Shown one piece after another: positions 5,187-5,326 of a DNA stretch of 5,326 nucleotides. Source of the DNA: Bacillota bacterium (GTDB lineage: Bacteria; Bacillota; UBA4882; UBA8346); contig DNPQ01000143.1 in the NCBI GenBank assembly GCA_003501335.1, positions 1 through 5,326 on the forward strand, in the 5' to 3' direction. The position numbers and the translations under genes are program-made. The notes under the pieces are model-generated. The model saw only the letters and a program-made list of their open reading frames with translations. It made no database searches and was not told the origin of the DNA. How positions within the stretch are numbered: position 1 is the first letter of the stretch; every line of letters starts with the position of its first letter.

Positions 5187-5326
5187 ATGGAATTAGATTC
5201 TAGTGGAAAACGAATTCGATTCCTTCGTGAACATTTGGGGTTGGAACGATCCCAATTTATTGAAATTATTAATTCAAGTTCTTCTACTATATCTAGACTT
5301 GAAGGAGATCAAGGAGCAGGACCTTC
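5187..5326 (+). CDS. XRE-type helix-turn-helix regulator, N-terminal part
   Basis: Only the first 46 codons are in the window; the gene continues past its end. The protein begins MELDSSGKRIRFLREHLGLE and continues RSQFIEIINSSSSTISRLEG. That follows the XRE/Cro-CI pattern: GxRIRxLRE first helix, a RSQF second helix, and the STISRLEG recognition-helix end. It is a DNA-binding protein, probably a transcription repressor. Whether an effector or peptide-sensing (TPR) domain follows cannot be seen. The ATG at 5187 is supported by AGGAG (5171-5175), though the 11-base spacing is long. A palindrome in the promoter suggests autoregulation. It is divergent to the Spo0E-like gene. Confidence 0.88.
   Translation, partial: MELDSSGKRIRFLREHLGLERSQFIEIINSSSSTISRLEGDQGAGP

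Overview
The window reads as a low-to-mid GC, endospore-forming anaerobe or facultative anaerobe of the Firmicutes. This rests on a class III (oxygen-sensitive) ribonucleotide reductase, a Spo0E-type sporulation phosphatase remnant, strong purine-rich ribosome binding sites and two transcription-terminating riboswitches. No species can be named from the sequence alone.

Left part (1-2426, + strand): a cobalamin riboswitch with a readable antiterminator/terminator switch precedes nrdD, the anaerobic ribonucleoside-triphosphate reductase. The enzyme does not use B12. The arrangement therefore fits a cell that also has a B12-dependent class II reductase elsewhere and shuts nrdD down when B12 is plentiful. 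The activase gene nrdG is not in the window.

Middle (2427-2826): about 400 bases without a credible gene, between two convergent transcription units. It holds two diverged copies of a structured repeat (about 115 and 164 bases), the second expanded by two perfect inverted repeats, followed by a separate strong GC-rich hairpin. This is the least explained part of the window.

Right-centre (2827-4641, - strand): a fluoride-response operon. A promoter feeds a textbook fluoride (crcB) riboswitch whose pseudoknot strand is also the base of an intrinsic terminator. Then come crcB (Fluc fluoride channel) and, 15 bases later, a 428-residue protein made of a DUF190 (PII-like) domain fused to four CBS domains. 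The likely logic is that fluoride relieves termination, the channel expels fluoride, and the DUF190-CBS protein senses a nucleotide or modulates the channel; that last role is inference.

Right end (4735-5326): a small Spo0E-family gene on the - strand, broken by a single-base frameshift in a run of seven A, lies divergent to the 5' end of an XRE-type helix-turn-helix regulator on the + strand, which runs off the window. The 264 bases between them hold two candidate -10 elements, a leader hairpin and a perfect 12-base palindrome that looks like an operator.
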